Below are positions 56,175-63,532 of a DNA stretch of 64,000 nt, piece after piece (position 1 is the stretch's first letter; each line of letters begins with the position of its first letter). Source of the stretch: Ruminococcus sp. (lineage in GTDB: Bacteria > Bacillota > Clostridia > Oscillospirales > Ruminococcaceae); contig JAFXNC010000027.1 in assembly GCA_017529875.1 (NCBI GenBank), positions 1 through 64,000 of the forward strand, written 5' to 3'. The notes below the pieces were generated by a model. The model did no database searches. It had not been told where the DNA came from and worked only from the letters and a program-made list of their open reading frames with translations. The translations under genes were made by a program, and so were the position numbers.

Positions 56175-57131
56175 TTACTCACCCTCTTTGCTCGATGCTG
56201 TGTACTCCTTCTTTTCGGCATCCCATACAAGACCAAGAGCCTTGACCTTATCGCCGAACATTGCTCTTGCCTCCTTGAGCGAGGTCAGAGCGTGATTGAT
56301 ACCTGGAATGCTATTTACAGCCCTTGTCGCCGTTACTCCGTCGGTGATGCTGTCGATGATCTCTCTGACCTCAGACATTGCCTGCTCGTACTGCTCCTTG
56401 ATAGGTCCGAAAGCCTCCTGTTCTGATGCGATATTGGCTCTCGCCTCGTCGAACAGCTTTGTGAGAAAATCATTAGGTGTGTCCTTTGTCAGCTTAGGGA
56501 TATTCCTCTGTCCCTCTATGCCGTAGCAGCCCTTAGCGAAAAATTCCGTCTCGGGCGTGAAACAGATAACTCTCTGTGTGCCGATCATCTGCACATAGCC
56601 GCCAAGATCGCAAGGCTGCCATACGATGTTTTTCGTGGACCCCTCACAAAGCAGTCTCTGGATGGGCGTTCCGTCTTTATCCTGCTTTTCGTCAGAATGG
56701 AAAACATAAATGATGTTCTTGTGCATCACATCTCTGATGTGGCTTGTAAATCTTGCGAACTCTGCCTTGACGGTACCGTAGCCTTTGATTGAGAAGGAGC
56801 CATTCTTGTTCCTGTTGGTCTTAGGATCGGTACGCATCGCCCAGTCCTGAAGATAGGTCACGAACGAGCCGCCCGTGTCGATAATGATCGTCTTGCAAGC
56901 TGCAACCTCGGGGCTCTGAATGTCATACAGTACCTCCTCGTAGGTGCTGCTCTCGATCGTCAGCTTTCTGTGCTGTGCCTTTACTCTCGATACACCTCTG
57001 TCAAAATCGATCAGAACAGGATCGGGGGCGGACAGTGCCAGAGTTGTCTTGCCAAGTCCGGGTGAGCCGTAGATGATCATTGAGAATGTCTTGTCGGTGA
57101 ATGTGAGTTCTTCGGGTCTCTTGATTGCCAT
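56175..57131 (-). CDS. Sak4-like/AAA_24 recombination ATPase
   Basis: 318 residues. MIIYGSPGLGKTTLALSAPD is Walker A, CKTIIIDTGGSFVTYLQDWA Walker B, with SIKGYGTVKAEFARFTSHIR and IIYVFHSDEKQDKDG after it. This is the phage RecA-like family that includes the single-strand annealing protein Sak4. Pairs with the nuclease and SSB genes downstream. AAGGAGTAAAAATT precedes the ATG. Confidence 0.85.
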   Translation of the reverse strand: MAIKRPEELTFTDKTFSMIIYGSPGLGKTTLALSAPDPVLIDFDRGVSRVKAQHRKLTIESSTYEEVLYDIQSPEVAACKTIIIDTGGSFVTYLQDWAMRTDPKTNRNKNGSFSIKGYGTVKAEFARFTSHIRDVMHKNIIYVFHSDEKQDKDGTPIQRLLCEGSTKNIVWQPCDLGGYVQMIGTQRVICFTPETEFFAKGCYGIEGQRNIPKLTKDTPNDFLTKLFDEARANIASEQEAFGPIKEQYEQAMSEVREIIDSITDGVTATRAVNSIPGINHALTSLKEARAMFGDKVKALGLVWDAEKKEYTASSKEGE

Positions 57132-57151
57132 AATTTTTACTCCTTTATGTC

Positions 57152-57180
57152 TTGATTTTTGTTGTCAAGTGTGATATAAT
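57152..57180 (+). promoter_or_regulatory. Promoter on the plus strand (second small RNA)
   Basis: TTGATT (57152-57157), a 17-base spacer and TATAAT (57175-57180). It fires against the surrounding minus-strand operon. Confidence 0.65.
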
Positions 57181-57186
57181 ACTTGT

Positions 57187-57264
57187 AGCGATGCGCCAAC
57201 ATCGCTTTAGAGAATTCGGAGAACGGACTGCATTACTTGACGGGGTGCAGCCCGTTTCATTTTA
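57187..57264 (+). ncRNA. Candidate ~78-nt small RNA
   Basis: Begins at A57187, seven bases after the -10 box. AGCGATG (57187-57193) pairs with CATCGCT (57200-57206), then a terminator stem pairs AACGGACTGCA (57222-57232) with TGCAGCCCGTT (57246-57256) apart from one mismatch, followed by TCATTTTATG. It occupies the gap between the Sak4-like and DUF932 genes and is antisense to the last bases of the latter. Confidence 0.5.
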
Positions 57265-58336
57265 TGTCGATCACTTCCTTTCGTGCATTAGAGAGAATGT
57301 TGTTGAACAGAGCGGGAGCCAGAGAAATCACACGGTAGCCGATAGCCTCAAGGTCTGTCGATCTGTCGTAGCTGCTGACGTCCTGTGCGTAACGTGTAAC
57401 AGCATTTCCTATGCCATAGAGGGAGAGGTCGCCGCCTGCGATCAGATGTCCAAGCACGCCCTCGGTCTCAAACTGCGTGATGCCGACCTGCTTTGCTGTC
57501 AGCTCAACCACCTTGTGAGCGATTACCGGCTCTATCTTGGCATCCTTGCTATCCTGCAGCTCCTTGACACGGGTGCGGAACATAGCCTCGTCCGTGGCTG
57601 CCGTAACAGCGTCCTGGAGCATCATGATAAACGCCTTGTCCTCTGCCTCTATGGTCTCCGAGCGCAGTATTGAATAATCAACATCGCTCTCGTTAGTACG
57701 GCCTATGTGATTCTTGCGGACCTGTCCGTCGGTGATTACCATTCCGTTGCTGCATACCAGGCGGTAGATAAGCGGAGTGACCATAACGGAGCCAAGTCCT
57801 ATCTCACTGTTGCTTATGAGGATCCCGCCCTGCACGGTGTCACCAACAGACACGTTCTCGGTCAGACGAGGGTTGACCACCTTGATATACATCTTGTTAT
57901 CGGTGATCTCACAGCTCTTGACCTCTGCACCGGGCATCCTTGCTATGATCGGCAGTACAGCCTCGGCGACCTGTACATTGTCTATACGGCGGTACTTGTC
58001 GCTGAGGAATGCCCTTGCCCGTCCGTCAAGCGTTCTCACCATTCTACTGGCGGGAGGTGTCCTCTCGAGCCAGCCGTTGACGTTCTCGACGAGAAGATCG
58101 GGGTTGCTATCCCTCATGCGCTGGTAGTACCTTGACGGTATCTCCAGATATGCACCAATCTGAGAGTGAGCCACATCGGTTAAGCCCATAGGATCCATGC
58201 CCGGGATATCAAGCGTCGTGTACCCGTTGTCATTGCTCATTCTGAGCGCCTCTGTGCTTACGAGGTAGTCTTTCTTGGCGTTATTCTGCCGTTCGATCTC
58301 CACCGCAAGCTCTTGTAATGTTCTTCCCTGTTTCAT
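57257..58336 (-). CDS. DUF932 phage/plasmid protein
   Basis: 359 residues. GLTDVAHSQIGAYLEIPSRY, RTLDGRARAFLSDKYRRIDN and LICSNGM-like RLVCSNGMVITDGQVRKNHI are the DUF932 signature. Widespread in phages and plasmids, function unknown, perhaps DNA metabolism or anti-restriction. It is an early gene of the replication operon. Confidence 0.88.
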   Translation of the reverse strand: MKQGRTLQELAVEIERQNNAKKDYLVSTEALRMSNDNGYTTLDIPGMDPMGLTDVAHSQIGAYLEIPSRYYQRMRDSNPDLLVENVNGWLERTPPASRMVRTLDGRARAFLSDKYRRIDNVQVAEAVLPIIARMPGAEVKSCEITDNKMYIKVVNPRLTENVSVGDTVQGGILISNSEIGLGSVMVTPLIYRLVCSNGMVITDGQVRKNHIGRTNESDVDYSILRSETIEAEDKAFIMMLQDAVTAATDEAMFRTRVKELQDSKDAKIEPVIAHKVVELTAKQVGITQFETEGVLGHLIAGGDLSLYGIGNAVTRYAQDVSSYDRSTDLEAIGYRVISLAPALFNNILSNARKEVIDIK

Positions 58337-58487
58337 TAGCTTGTCCTTTCTGCCTTTCGGCTTTCCATTTTTCGTAATCCTCTTTTACTCCGGGCTGTGC
58401 AAAATATTTTCTGACAGCCTCATCGAGCATTCTGCACCCGCAGACCATTATGCTGTCAGGTATCTCGGAGACATTGATTCTACACAT
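58281..58487 (-). CDS. Small phage protein (68 aa) overlapping DUF932
   Basis: ATG 58487 after AAAGGAGATCGACG. MCRINVSEIPDSIMVCGCRM, then a charged helix (VKEDYEKWKAERQKGQANET). Its last 56 bases overlap the DUF932 gene in another frame. No family. Confidence 0.6.
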   Translation of the reverse strand: MCRINVSEIPDSIMVCGCRMLDEAVRKYFAQPGVKEDYEKWKAERQKGQANETGKNITRACGGDRTAE

Positions 58488-58752
58488 CGTCGATCTCCTT
58501 TCCGATGCCCTCGGCATACATCCGCACCTTAGCCGCCAGCTCGTCGAGCTCTCTCGCCTTTCTTCTCAGCACCGACACCTTGTCTATTATGACCTCGGGA
58601 TTCGGGTTGACCTCGGCAGCAGCAGCGGCAGCATATTCAGCCCAGCGCATTACGCTCTGCGCTTTTTCATAGACTGCCTCAGCCGTATCAACGATCTTGT
58701 TGCTGTTGTTCATAGCCCGCTTGAGATGTTCGGTTACGTTGCATTCAAGCAT
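58480..58752 (-). CDS. Helical phage protein (90 aa)
   Basis: MLECNVTEHLKRAMNNSNKI followed by an Ala/Glu-rich helix (RWAEYAAAAAAEVNPNPEVI) and VLRRKARELDELAAKVRMYA. Probably an all-helical early protein. AAAGGAGGCGAATGT precedes the ATG. Overlaps the end of the Cro-like gene. Confidence 0.65.
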   Translation of the reverse strand: MLECNVTEHLKRAMNNSNKIVDTAEAVYEKAQSVMRWAEYAAAAAAEVNPNPEVIIDKVSVLRRKARELDELAAKVRMYAEGIGKEIDDV

Positions 58753-58991
58753 ACATTCGCCTCCTTTCCTTGGTCGGTAACTTTACAAGTTACCACTCCG
58801 TCAAAAAAAATAGTCATGGGATCACGAATCTCGAGCAAGGGGATAAGCTTCTCTATTTCCTCAGTTCCGAAACGTTTCATTTTTATGCGTTCACAGAACG
58901 TTCTCTCCGAAATACCGAGCTTTTCCGCAAGCGTTTTCTGATTATAACCCTTTCTGACCATCGCTGCTTTGAATTCAGGAACGTTTAACAT
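58734..58991 (-). CDS. Cro-like HTH regulator
   Basis: 85 residues from ATG 58991 (GGAGGTGAGAAG upstream). MLNVPEFKAAMVRKGYNQKT, then LAEKLGISERTFCERIKMKR is the HTH. First gene of the minus-strand early operon, divergent from the CI-like gene, with shared operators between. A palindrome in its own 3' end (58776-58794) may be another operator. Confidence 0.85.
   Translation of the reverse strand: MLNVPEFKAAMVRKGYNQKTLAEKLGISERTFCERIKMKRFGTEEIEKLIPLLEIRDPMTIFFDGVVTCKVTDQGKEANVCLNAT
58776..58794. promoter_or_regulatory. Palindromic operator-like site inside the Cro-like gene
   Basis: GGTAACTT-TAC-AAGTTACC is a perfect 8-bp dyad with a 3-bp centre. Its AAGTTAC halves match those of the two half-sites at 59014-59022 and 59040-59048. 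Confidence 0.5.
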
Positions 58992-59013
58992 CTTCTCACC
59001 TCCGTATCTTTTT

Positions 59014-59115
59014 AAGTTACTCTTATAATACCACACGATGAGTAACTTGTCAAGTAATTTTTTGCATTTTTTGTGAAAAATTTTTCTTGACAGTTTACAT
59101 ATTAAGGTGTATAAT
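59014..59115. promoter_or_regulatory. Divergent promoters and operators of the genetic switch
   Basis: Minus strand, toward the Cro-like gene: TTGACA (59053-59048), 17-base spacer, TATTAT (59030-59025). Plus strand, toward the CI-like gene: TTGACA (59087-59092), 17-base spacer, TATAAT (59110-59115). AAGTTACTC (59014-59022) and GAGTAACTT (59040-59048) form an inverted repeat flanking the minus-strand -10 region, placed to repress the early operon. Confidence 0.8.
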
Positions 59116-59138
59116 TGAAATACAAGGAGGTGCTCGAT

Positions 59139-59630
59139 ATGACGATCGGCGAAAGAATAAGACTTTTAAGAGAACAAAACAACGTATCTCAAACTGAACT
59201 TGCTGCTATTGTAGGAACCACAAAGCAGAACATATATAAGTATGAAAACAATATTGTAACAAATATCCCCTCGGACCGCATTGAGATAATTGCTAAATAT
59301 TTCCACGTTAGCCCTGCATACCTTATGGGTTGGGAAACTAATGACGATAAATACTCTCTGTCTTTCCGTAAGATGTTAGAGATTGAACTGTCCTTGCGGC
59401 CAAGAGCCGATTTGGATAGATTCAATGCTTTAATCAATAGAGATATGCCGATAACTTTGTCGGAGGCTTGTTCTGTTGCTGAAGCTCTGGGGGTATCTCT
59501 TGATTATTTGGTAGGATTACAGAAATCAGATGCTCAGTCAGACGAATTCTTTGGAATGTTCAGTAAGCTCTCTGGCGACCAAAAGAAAATGCTTATAATG
59601 CAACTGAAAGGACTGTTGACAAATGAATGA
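59139..59630 (+). CDS. CI-like repressor without peptidase domain
   Basis: 163 residues from ATG 59139 (GGAGGTGCTCGAT upstream). The HTH is VSQTELAAIVGTTKQNIYKY. The C-terminal half has a second short HTH-like stretch (LSEACSVAEALGVSLDYLVG) and a helical end, but no LexA/CI Ser-Lys peptidase domain. It should hold the early promoter off in the lysogen. Without self-cleavage the switch to lysis must use another signal. Overlaps the SWIM-BRCT gene by eight bases. Confidence 0.85.
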   Translation: MTIGERIRLLREQNNVSQTELAAIVGTTKQNIYKYENNIVTNIPSDRIEIIAKYFHVSPAYLMGWETNDDKYSLSFRKMLEIELSLRPRADLDRFNALINRDMPITLSEACSVAEALGVSLDYLVGLQKSDAQSDEFFGMFSKLSGDQKKMLIMQLKGLLTNE

Positions 59631-60258
59631 CAAGAACTATATGATTAAAGTTTCTAAGGAACAGATTTCAATTCTTAAAAAAGAATTTGAAAAGAAGGTC
59701 AAAGACTTTGAAATCAAAGGTCTTATGTGTGCAAAAGGGCAATTCGATACAATGGGCTGGAACGGCTGGTCTGATAAGCAATTCGCATCAGAGGGACAGT
59801 ACGAAAGGCTAATGAAGGGCTATGAAGGTAGCAAAATGATGATTGTATCTGTTGCCGCCGACGGTAAGTCCGGAGTGGTGAGAGGCTCAAACGATTATAC
59901 GGTATCAGCAAAAGGCTGTAGCTGCTCTGACTTTACGCACCGATATTTGCCTTGCAAGCATATGTTTTTCTTTGCCTTGCACAAAGACATTGCAAATCAG
60001 ATCAACGAAGATCAGCCTGCTCCGACGGTTCCGAGCCGTGATCTAACCATCGTTATTGCTGGCACTTTTAAGGAAATGTCTAAAGACGAGCTGACGGCTC
60101 TTGTATCTGAAAATGGTTTCAAATTGTCTGGATCAGTTTCGGCAAAAACCAATTATCTTATTGCGGGGGAGAACGCTGGAACCAAAAGAGAACGAGCTGA
60201 GGCTCTTGGCGTGCCTATCATAACTCTTGCTCAATTTCTTGTGATGATAAACAAATAG
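59623..60258 (+). CDS. SWIM zinc finger + BRCT domain protein
   Basis: 211 residues. The SWIM finger is CSCSDFTHRYLPCKHMFFFA (about residues 99-118). The BRCT domain runs from DLTIVIAGTFKEMSKDEL to ALGVPIITLAQFLVMI (about 139-209) and resembles the BRCT of bacterial DNA ligase. The N-terminal part is unknown. Cotranslated with the CI-like repressor, so it is probably made in lysogens. DNA-damage sensing or binding is plausible but not shown. Confidence 0.85.
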   Translation: MNDKNYMIKVSKEQISILKKEFEKKVKDFEIKGLMCAKGQFDTMGWNGWSDKQFASEGQYERLMKGYEGSKMMIVSVAADGKSGVVRGSNDYTVSAKGCSCSDFTHRYLPCKHMFFFALHKDIANQINEDQPAPTVPSRDLTIVIAGTFKEMSKDELTALVSENGFKLSGSVSAKTNYLIAGENAGTKRERAEALGVPIITLAQFLVMINK

Positions 60259-60282
60259 CTCGCCACCCAAAAGGCAGCGAGC
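60253..60282 (-). terminator. Terminator of the 48-aa gene
   Basis: GCTCGCTGCC and GGTGGCGAGC (minus strand, 60282-60258) form a 10-bp stem with two G-U pairs and a TTTTG loop, followed by TATTTGTTTAT. Confidence 0.6.
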
Positions 60283-60296
60283 CTACCGTGTTGAGC

Positions 60297-60443
60297 TTAG
60301 GACTTTTTCAGCATTTCACGCAATGCTTTAAGTATGTTTTTCTTGTCCTCTTCCTTAAGGCAATTGAACATACCGACAGTAAGCAATGCAATGACAGCTT
60401 CTTCAATGTCCTCTTTTTTGACTGCTTTTTTCTCTTTTTCCAT
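60297..60443 (-). CDS. Small charged protein (48 aa)
   Basis: ATG 60443 with GAGGAGG upstream. MEKEKKAVKKEDIEEAVIAL and ending in KKNILKALREMLKKS: charged, helical. It is the only minus-strand gene in the lysogeny region and faces the SWIM-BRCT gene. No family recognised. Confidence 0.6.
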   Translation of the reverse strand: MEKEKKAVKKEDIEEAVIALLTVGMFNCLKEEDKKNILKALREMLKKS

Positions 60444-60503
60444 AGGGATAACCTCCTCAAAATTTTTACAATCCAAGTATAGCACAACTGTTATTATTTG
60501 TCT

Positions 60504-60524
60504 GAAATTCGTTATAATATAACA
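60504..60524 (+). promoter_or_regulatory. Promoter element (partial copy 3) upstream of the lipoprotein gene
   Basis: GAAAT-T-CGTTATAAT-A-TAACA matches the last 21 positions of the element at 14519-14495 in 19 places, including the TATAAT -10 box (60513-60518). The left arm TAAC of the dyad is missing. No good -35 box is present. Confidence 0.55.
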
Positions 60525-60544
60525 TTCGACAAGGAGGGATGTTT

Positions 60545-61363
60545 ATGTTGAAAAGACTGTTAATCATCCTCATAGCTGCTCTGATGCTCGCAGCTTGCAA
60601 GCCATCGGATATTGATGATGAATACTACAAGTATGGTATGAAAGCCCTGGAGATCGTCGACAGTTATCTTGACTTTGAAATCAATGCAAACGAGGCTTAT
60701 GAACAAATGAATGAGCTTTTCGGCAGAGAAGAAACTTTGCCTGATAATGAAATAGGGAACGATAATTTTTTGAAGAATCTCGATGTTAAAAGTGCCGTTT
60801 TTAACATCAATATAGACCTTCGAGCACTAACACGTGAATACGGAGATCATCAAGAAGACCACGAAGAGCTAAAAAGAAATAGGAACAAACTGGCTGATGC
60901 TCTCGGTGAAGATTTGATTGATGCTAAAGAAGCTCCAGAGCCGACATCTTCCGTTGAAGAGGATTCGGTTGAAGAAACGGCAGTTACCACAACAACGCCC
61001 TCGCTTATGTCAGAGGAAGATTTACCCTCTTGTGAACAGGAGCTTAAAGACCTGCTATCCAAAGAGGCTGACCTGGAATCAGCCGACCTTATGATTGGAG
61101 AATCTGCTGTTACTGTCAACGTTCATTTGAGCAAATACGATATGAAGGAATTTGTCAAAGCCTCAGAAATTGCCGTAAATTTCGCCAAAGATAAGAAATC
61201 TAAATACGGCTCGTCGTTCCGTGTTACCATAAGCACTCCTTTTGATCCTAAAGATTACGCCTCTTGGGTATCAGAGGACCTTAGCAAAGGAACATTCTAT
61301 GACGGGGCAAGCTCTGACAAATTAACATTAGACGACCTCAAAAGAATATACAACGTGCATTAA
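60545..61363 (+). CDS. Prophage lipoprotein (lysogenic conversion candidate)
   Basis: 272 residues. A signal peptide with lipobox (LLIILIAALMLAAC) puts Cys17 as the lipid anchor. The first half is helical and acidic (YYKYGMKALEIVDSYLDFEI), and a Thr/Glu-rich linker (about 130-155) leads to a second domain. I choose ATG 60545, six bases after GGAGGG. Expressed near the repressor side, so it is a candidate for superinfection exclusion or host fitness. No family recognised. Confidence 0.75.
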   Translation: MLKRLLIILIAALMLAACKPSDIDDEYYKYGMKALEIVDSYLDFEINANEAYEQMNELFGREETLPDNEIGNDNFLKNLDVKSAVFNINIDLRALTREYGDHQEDHEELKRNRNKLADALGEDLIDAKEAPEPTSSVEEDSVEETAVTTTTPSLMSEEDLPSCEQELKDLLSKEADLESADLMIGESAVTVNVHLSKYDMKEFVKASEIAVNFAKDKKSKYGSSFRVTISTPFDPKDYASWVSEDLSKGTFYDGASSDKLTLDDLKRIYNVH

Positions 61364-61485
61364 GCAAGCCCTTGCAAGCCTCTGAGAGTCGTTTTGCTAT
61401 CGGGCGGGTAGTTTTAAGGCTAAAGGGGCTGACGTGGCTCTCCGTGCGCCACAGAACACGACAGAGGCATTAAGGATGTGAAGTA

Positions 61486-63063
61486 GTGGAAGATAAGAAA
61501 ACCGAAAAGGCTGTTATCTATGCGAGATACAGCAGCAGCGGACAGCGTGAGGAATCTATCGAGGGGCAGCTAAGAGAGTGCCACGCATACGCAAAGCGTT
61601 TCGGGCTGACCGTCATCGGCGAATACTGCGATCACGCTCTGTCTGGAACGGTAGATGCCCGCCCTGAGTTCCAGAGGATGATCAAGGACTCCGCCAAGAA
61701 ACAGTTTACTGTTGTTCTGACCTGGAAGCATGACCGTTTCGCTCGCAACAGATATGATGCAGCCATTTACCGCAGCAAGCTCAAGTCTAACGGGGTACGC
61801 ATTGTCTACGCAAAAGAGGCTGTTCCCGAAGGTCCAGAAGGAATTATACTCGAATCTGTTATGGAGGGAATGGCTGAGTATTATTCCGCAAATCTTTCGC
61901 AGAATGTCAAGCGAGGGCTTTATGACAGCGCTTTGAAACGTGGCACCCTCGGACAGTCCGCTTTCGGTCTCCGCAAAAGCTCTACAGGTACCTTTGAGAT
62001 TGATCCCGATACAGCCCCGATAGTCAAGCGAGTATTTGAACAGTACGCCGCTGGTGTGCCTGCAAAAACTATCTGCAAGGAACTGAATGAAGCAGGTTAC
62101 ACTACGCCAAGGGGCGGGAAGTTCGACAACAATTCCATTCGCAGGATAATCAAGAATGAAAAATATTGCGGAGTATATGAGTATGCCGACATCAGAGACG
62201 AGAACGGTATTCCGGCTATCATAAGCCGCATGCTATGGGAGAAGGCGCAGGAAATGCAGAGGAAGCATCACGAAAAGCCCGCTGCGAAGAAAATAGACGG
62301 TGGATTTCTGCTGACCGGCAAACTCTTCTGCGGTCACTGCGGAAATCCTATGACTGGAGACAGCGGAACATCAAAGACAGGAAAGATATATGAATATTAC
62401 ACTTGCATAGAATTCCGAAAGCACAAGTGCGATAAAAAGAGGGCTCCGAAGCAGGCTATTGAGGACATCATAGTGCATAAGCTAATGGAGATTGCAGCTG
62501 ACGATAATCTGATAGATGCCTTTGCTGATCGGTATATGATCTGGCAGGAAAAAGAAAAAGACCGCACAGAGCTGAAAGCCCTGGAGGTCAAGCTGAAAAG
62601 TATTAACGCTGCAATAGCCAATACTATGAAAGCCATCGACAGCGGTATTATTACCGAAAGCGTAAAGTCACATCTGATAGACCTTGAATCCCAGAAGGCC
62701 GACATCGAGGCCGGGATAGGCAAAGAAATGATAGAGGATCCCGTTCTCGAACGTGACCAGGTCGTTTTCTTCCTCTCTCGGTTCCGCGATGGTGATGCCG
62801 ACGATGTAGCTTTCAGGATATTCCTTGTCGAAACATTCTTGAAGGCTGCCTATCTCTATGATGACGGACGGCTGATTTTAAGCCTTAATTTCTCTGGAGA
62901 AAAGAGCGAGGTAACGCTGTCAATCGCCGAAGCTGCGACGGTTGAGGGGGACGTCGTGTGTTCGGATTTGGCGTCATCTGCCCCGCCAGCGGGAGCGGCC
63001 GCGCGCAATTCCCTCGCCATTTACTTTGGCGAGGGCTTTTCATTTTGTTTGGCTCGGGGCTGA
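61486..63063 (+). CDS. Large serine recombinase (integrase)
   Basis: 525 residues. The N-terminal catalytic domain has VIYARYSSSGQREESIEGQL with the nucleophilic Ser, then the recombinase domain (YTTPRGGKFDNNSIRRIIKN), a zinc ribbon (LFCGHCGNPMTGDSGTSKTG) and a coiled coil (LKALEVKLKSINAAIANTMK). GTG start after AAGGATGTGAAGTA. It should integrate and, with a directionality factor, excise the prophage. The last 25 codons run through a GC-rich stretch and a terminator, so the ORF end probably uses host DNA. Confidence 0.95.
   Translation: MEDKKTEKAVIYARYSSSGQREESIEGQLRECHAYAKRFGLTVIGEYCDHALSGTVDARPEFQRMIKDSAKKQFTVVLTWKHDRFARNRYDAAIYRSKLKSNGVRIVYAKEAVPEGPEGIILESVMEGMAEYYSANLSQNVKRGLYDSALKRGTLGQSAFGLRKSSTGTFEIDPDTAPIVKRVFEQYAAGVPAKTICKELNEAGYTTPRGGKFDNNSIRRIIKNEKYCGVYEYADIRDENGIPAIISRMLWEKAQEMQRKHHEKPAAKKIDGGFLLTGKLFCGHCGNPMTGDSGTSKTGKIYEYYTCIEFRKHKCDKKRAPKQAIEDIIVHKLMEIAADDNLIDAFADRYMIWQEKEKDRTELKALEVKLKSINAAIANTMKAIDSGIITESVKSHLIDLESQKADIEAGIGKEMIEDPVLERDQVVFFLSRFRDGDADDVAFRIFLVETFLKAAYLYDDGRLILSLNFSGEKSEVTLSIAEAATVEGDVVCSDLASSAPPAGAAARNSLAIYFGEGFSFCLARG
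63011..63035 (+). terminator. Terminator overlapping the recombinase 3' end
   Basis: CCCTCGCC (63011-63018) pairs with GGCGAGGG (63028-63035), followed by CTTTTCATTTTG. It lies inside the last codons of the recombinase frame. Confidence 0.75.
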
Positions 63064-63143
63064 ACATTGTTATTGATTTTTTAATAACATTCAAGAGCTC
63101 ACATCAATTGAAAAGCAGCGGGTGGATCACTTTTTTACTAAAC

Positions 63144-63479
63144 TCAGTCAAGCGACGAAGGGATGTACTCGATCATGGCGTAGGCCGCCTGAAGTTTTCT
63201 TTCGTTCAACTGCACCTCCGGGGTCATGTGACTGCTCATTGGGAGTGTTATATCACCTGCCATGACATCCGTCAAGGCTGTTTTCAAAGCTTTTTTCGTT
63301 TTTGCTTTTTGAGTACAAAAGGTTGGACTTTTGAGACTCTTTATGCTAAATGCTTTATCAAGCGACGGTCTGTGACGGTGGTTTACCTTATATGGTTTGA
63401 CCGTCATTGCCGTCACAAGTGTCATAAGTGTCACCAAATAAAAAAGCTTACTGATCCCAAATGACAAAAGGCTATACAC
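63144..63479 (-). CDS. Uncertain ORF, possibly a gene remnant
   Basis: 111 codons without a good ribosome binding site. The front is Thr/Val-rich and unlike a folded protein, while the end (LPMSSHMTPEVQLNERKLQA, AMIEYIPSSLD) looks like a real protein C-terminus. It may be the tail of a decayed gene. The terminator at 63467-63505 covers its first codons, which argues against it being an intact gene. Confidence 0.25.
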   Translation of the reverse strand: MYSLLSFGISKLFYLVTLMTLVTAMTVKPYKVNHRHRPSLDKAFSIKSLKSPTFCTQKAKTKKALKTALTDVMAGDITLPMSSHMTPEVQLNERKLQAAYAMIEYIPSSLD

Positions 63480-63505
63480 CGCCGGGAAAGCGATGCATAG
63501 CCTTT
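63467..63505. terminator. Terminator of the surface-protein gene
   Basis: AAAGGCTAT (63467-63475) pairs with ATAGCCTTT (63497-63505). T-rich tracts follow on both strands (ATTGTTTT on plus, TGTCATTT on minus). Confidence 0.7.
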
Positions 63506-63532
63506 ATTGTTTTCATTGGAGCATTTCAGCTC

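Larger units (their letters stand above)
63064..63532. other. Mostly non-coding region at the right prophage/host junction
   Basis: About 470 bases with one uncertain ORF (63144-63479, listed separately) and a terminator at its right end. The sequence is AT-rich and shows no promoter I trust. Confidence 0.4.
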
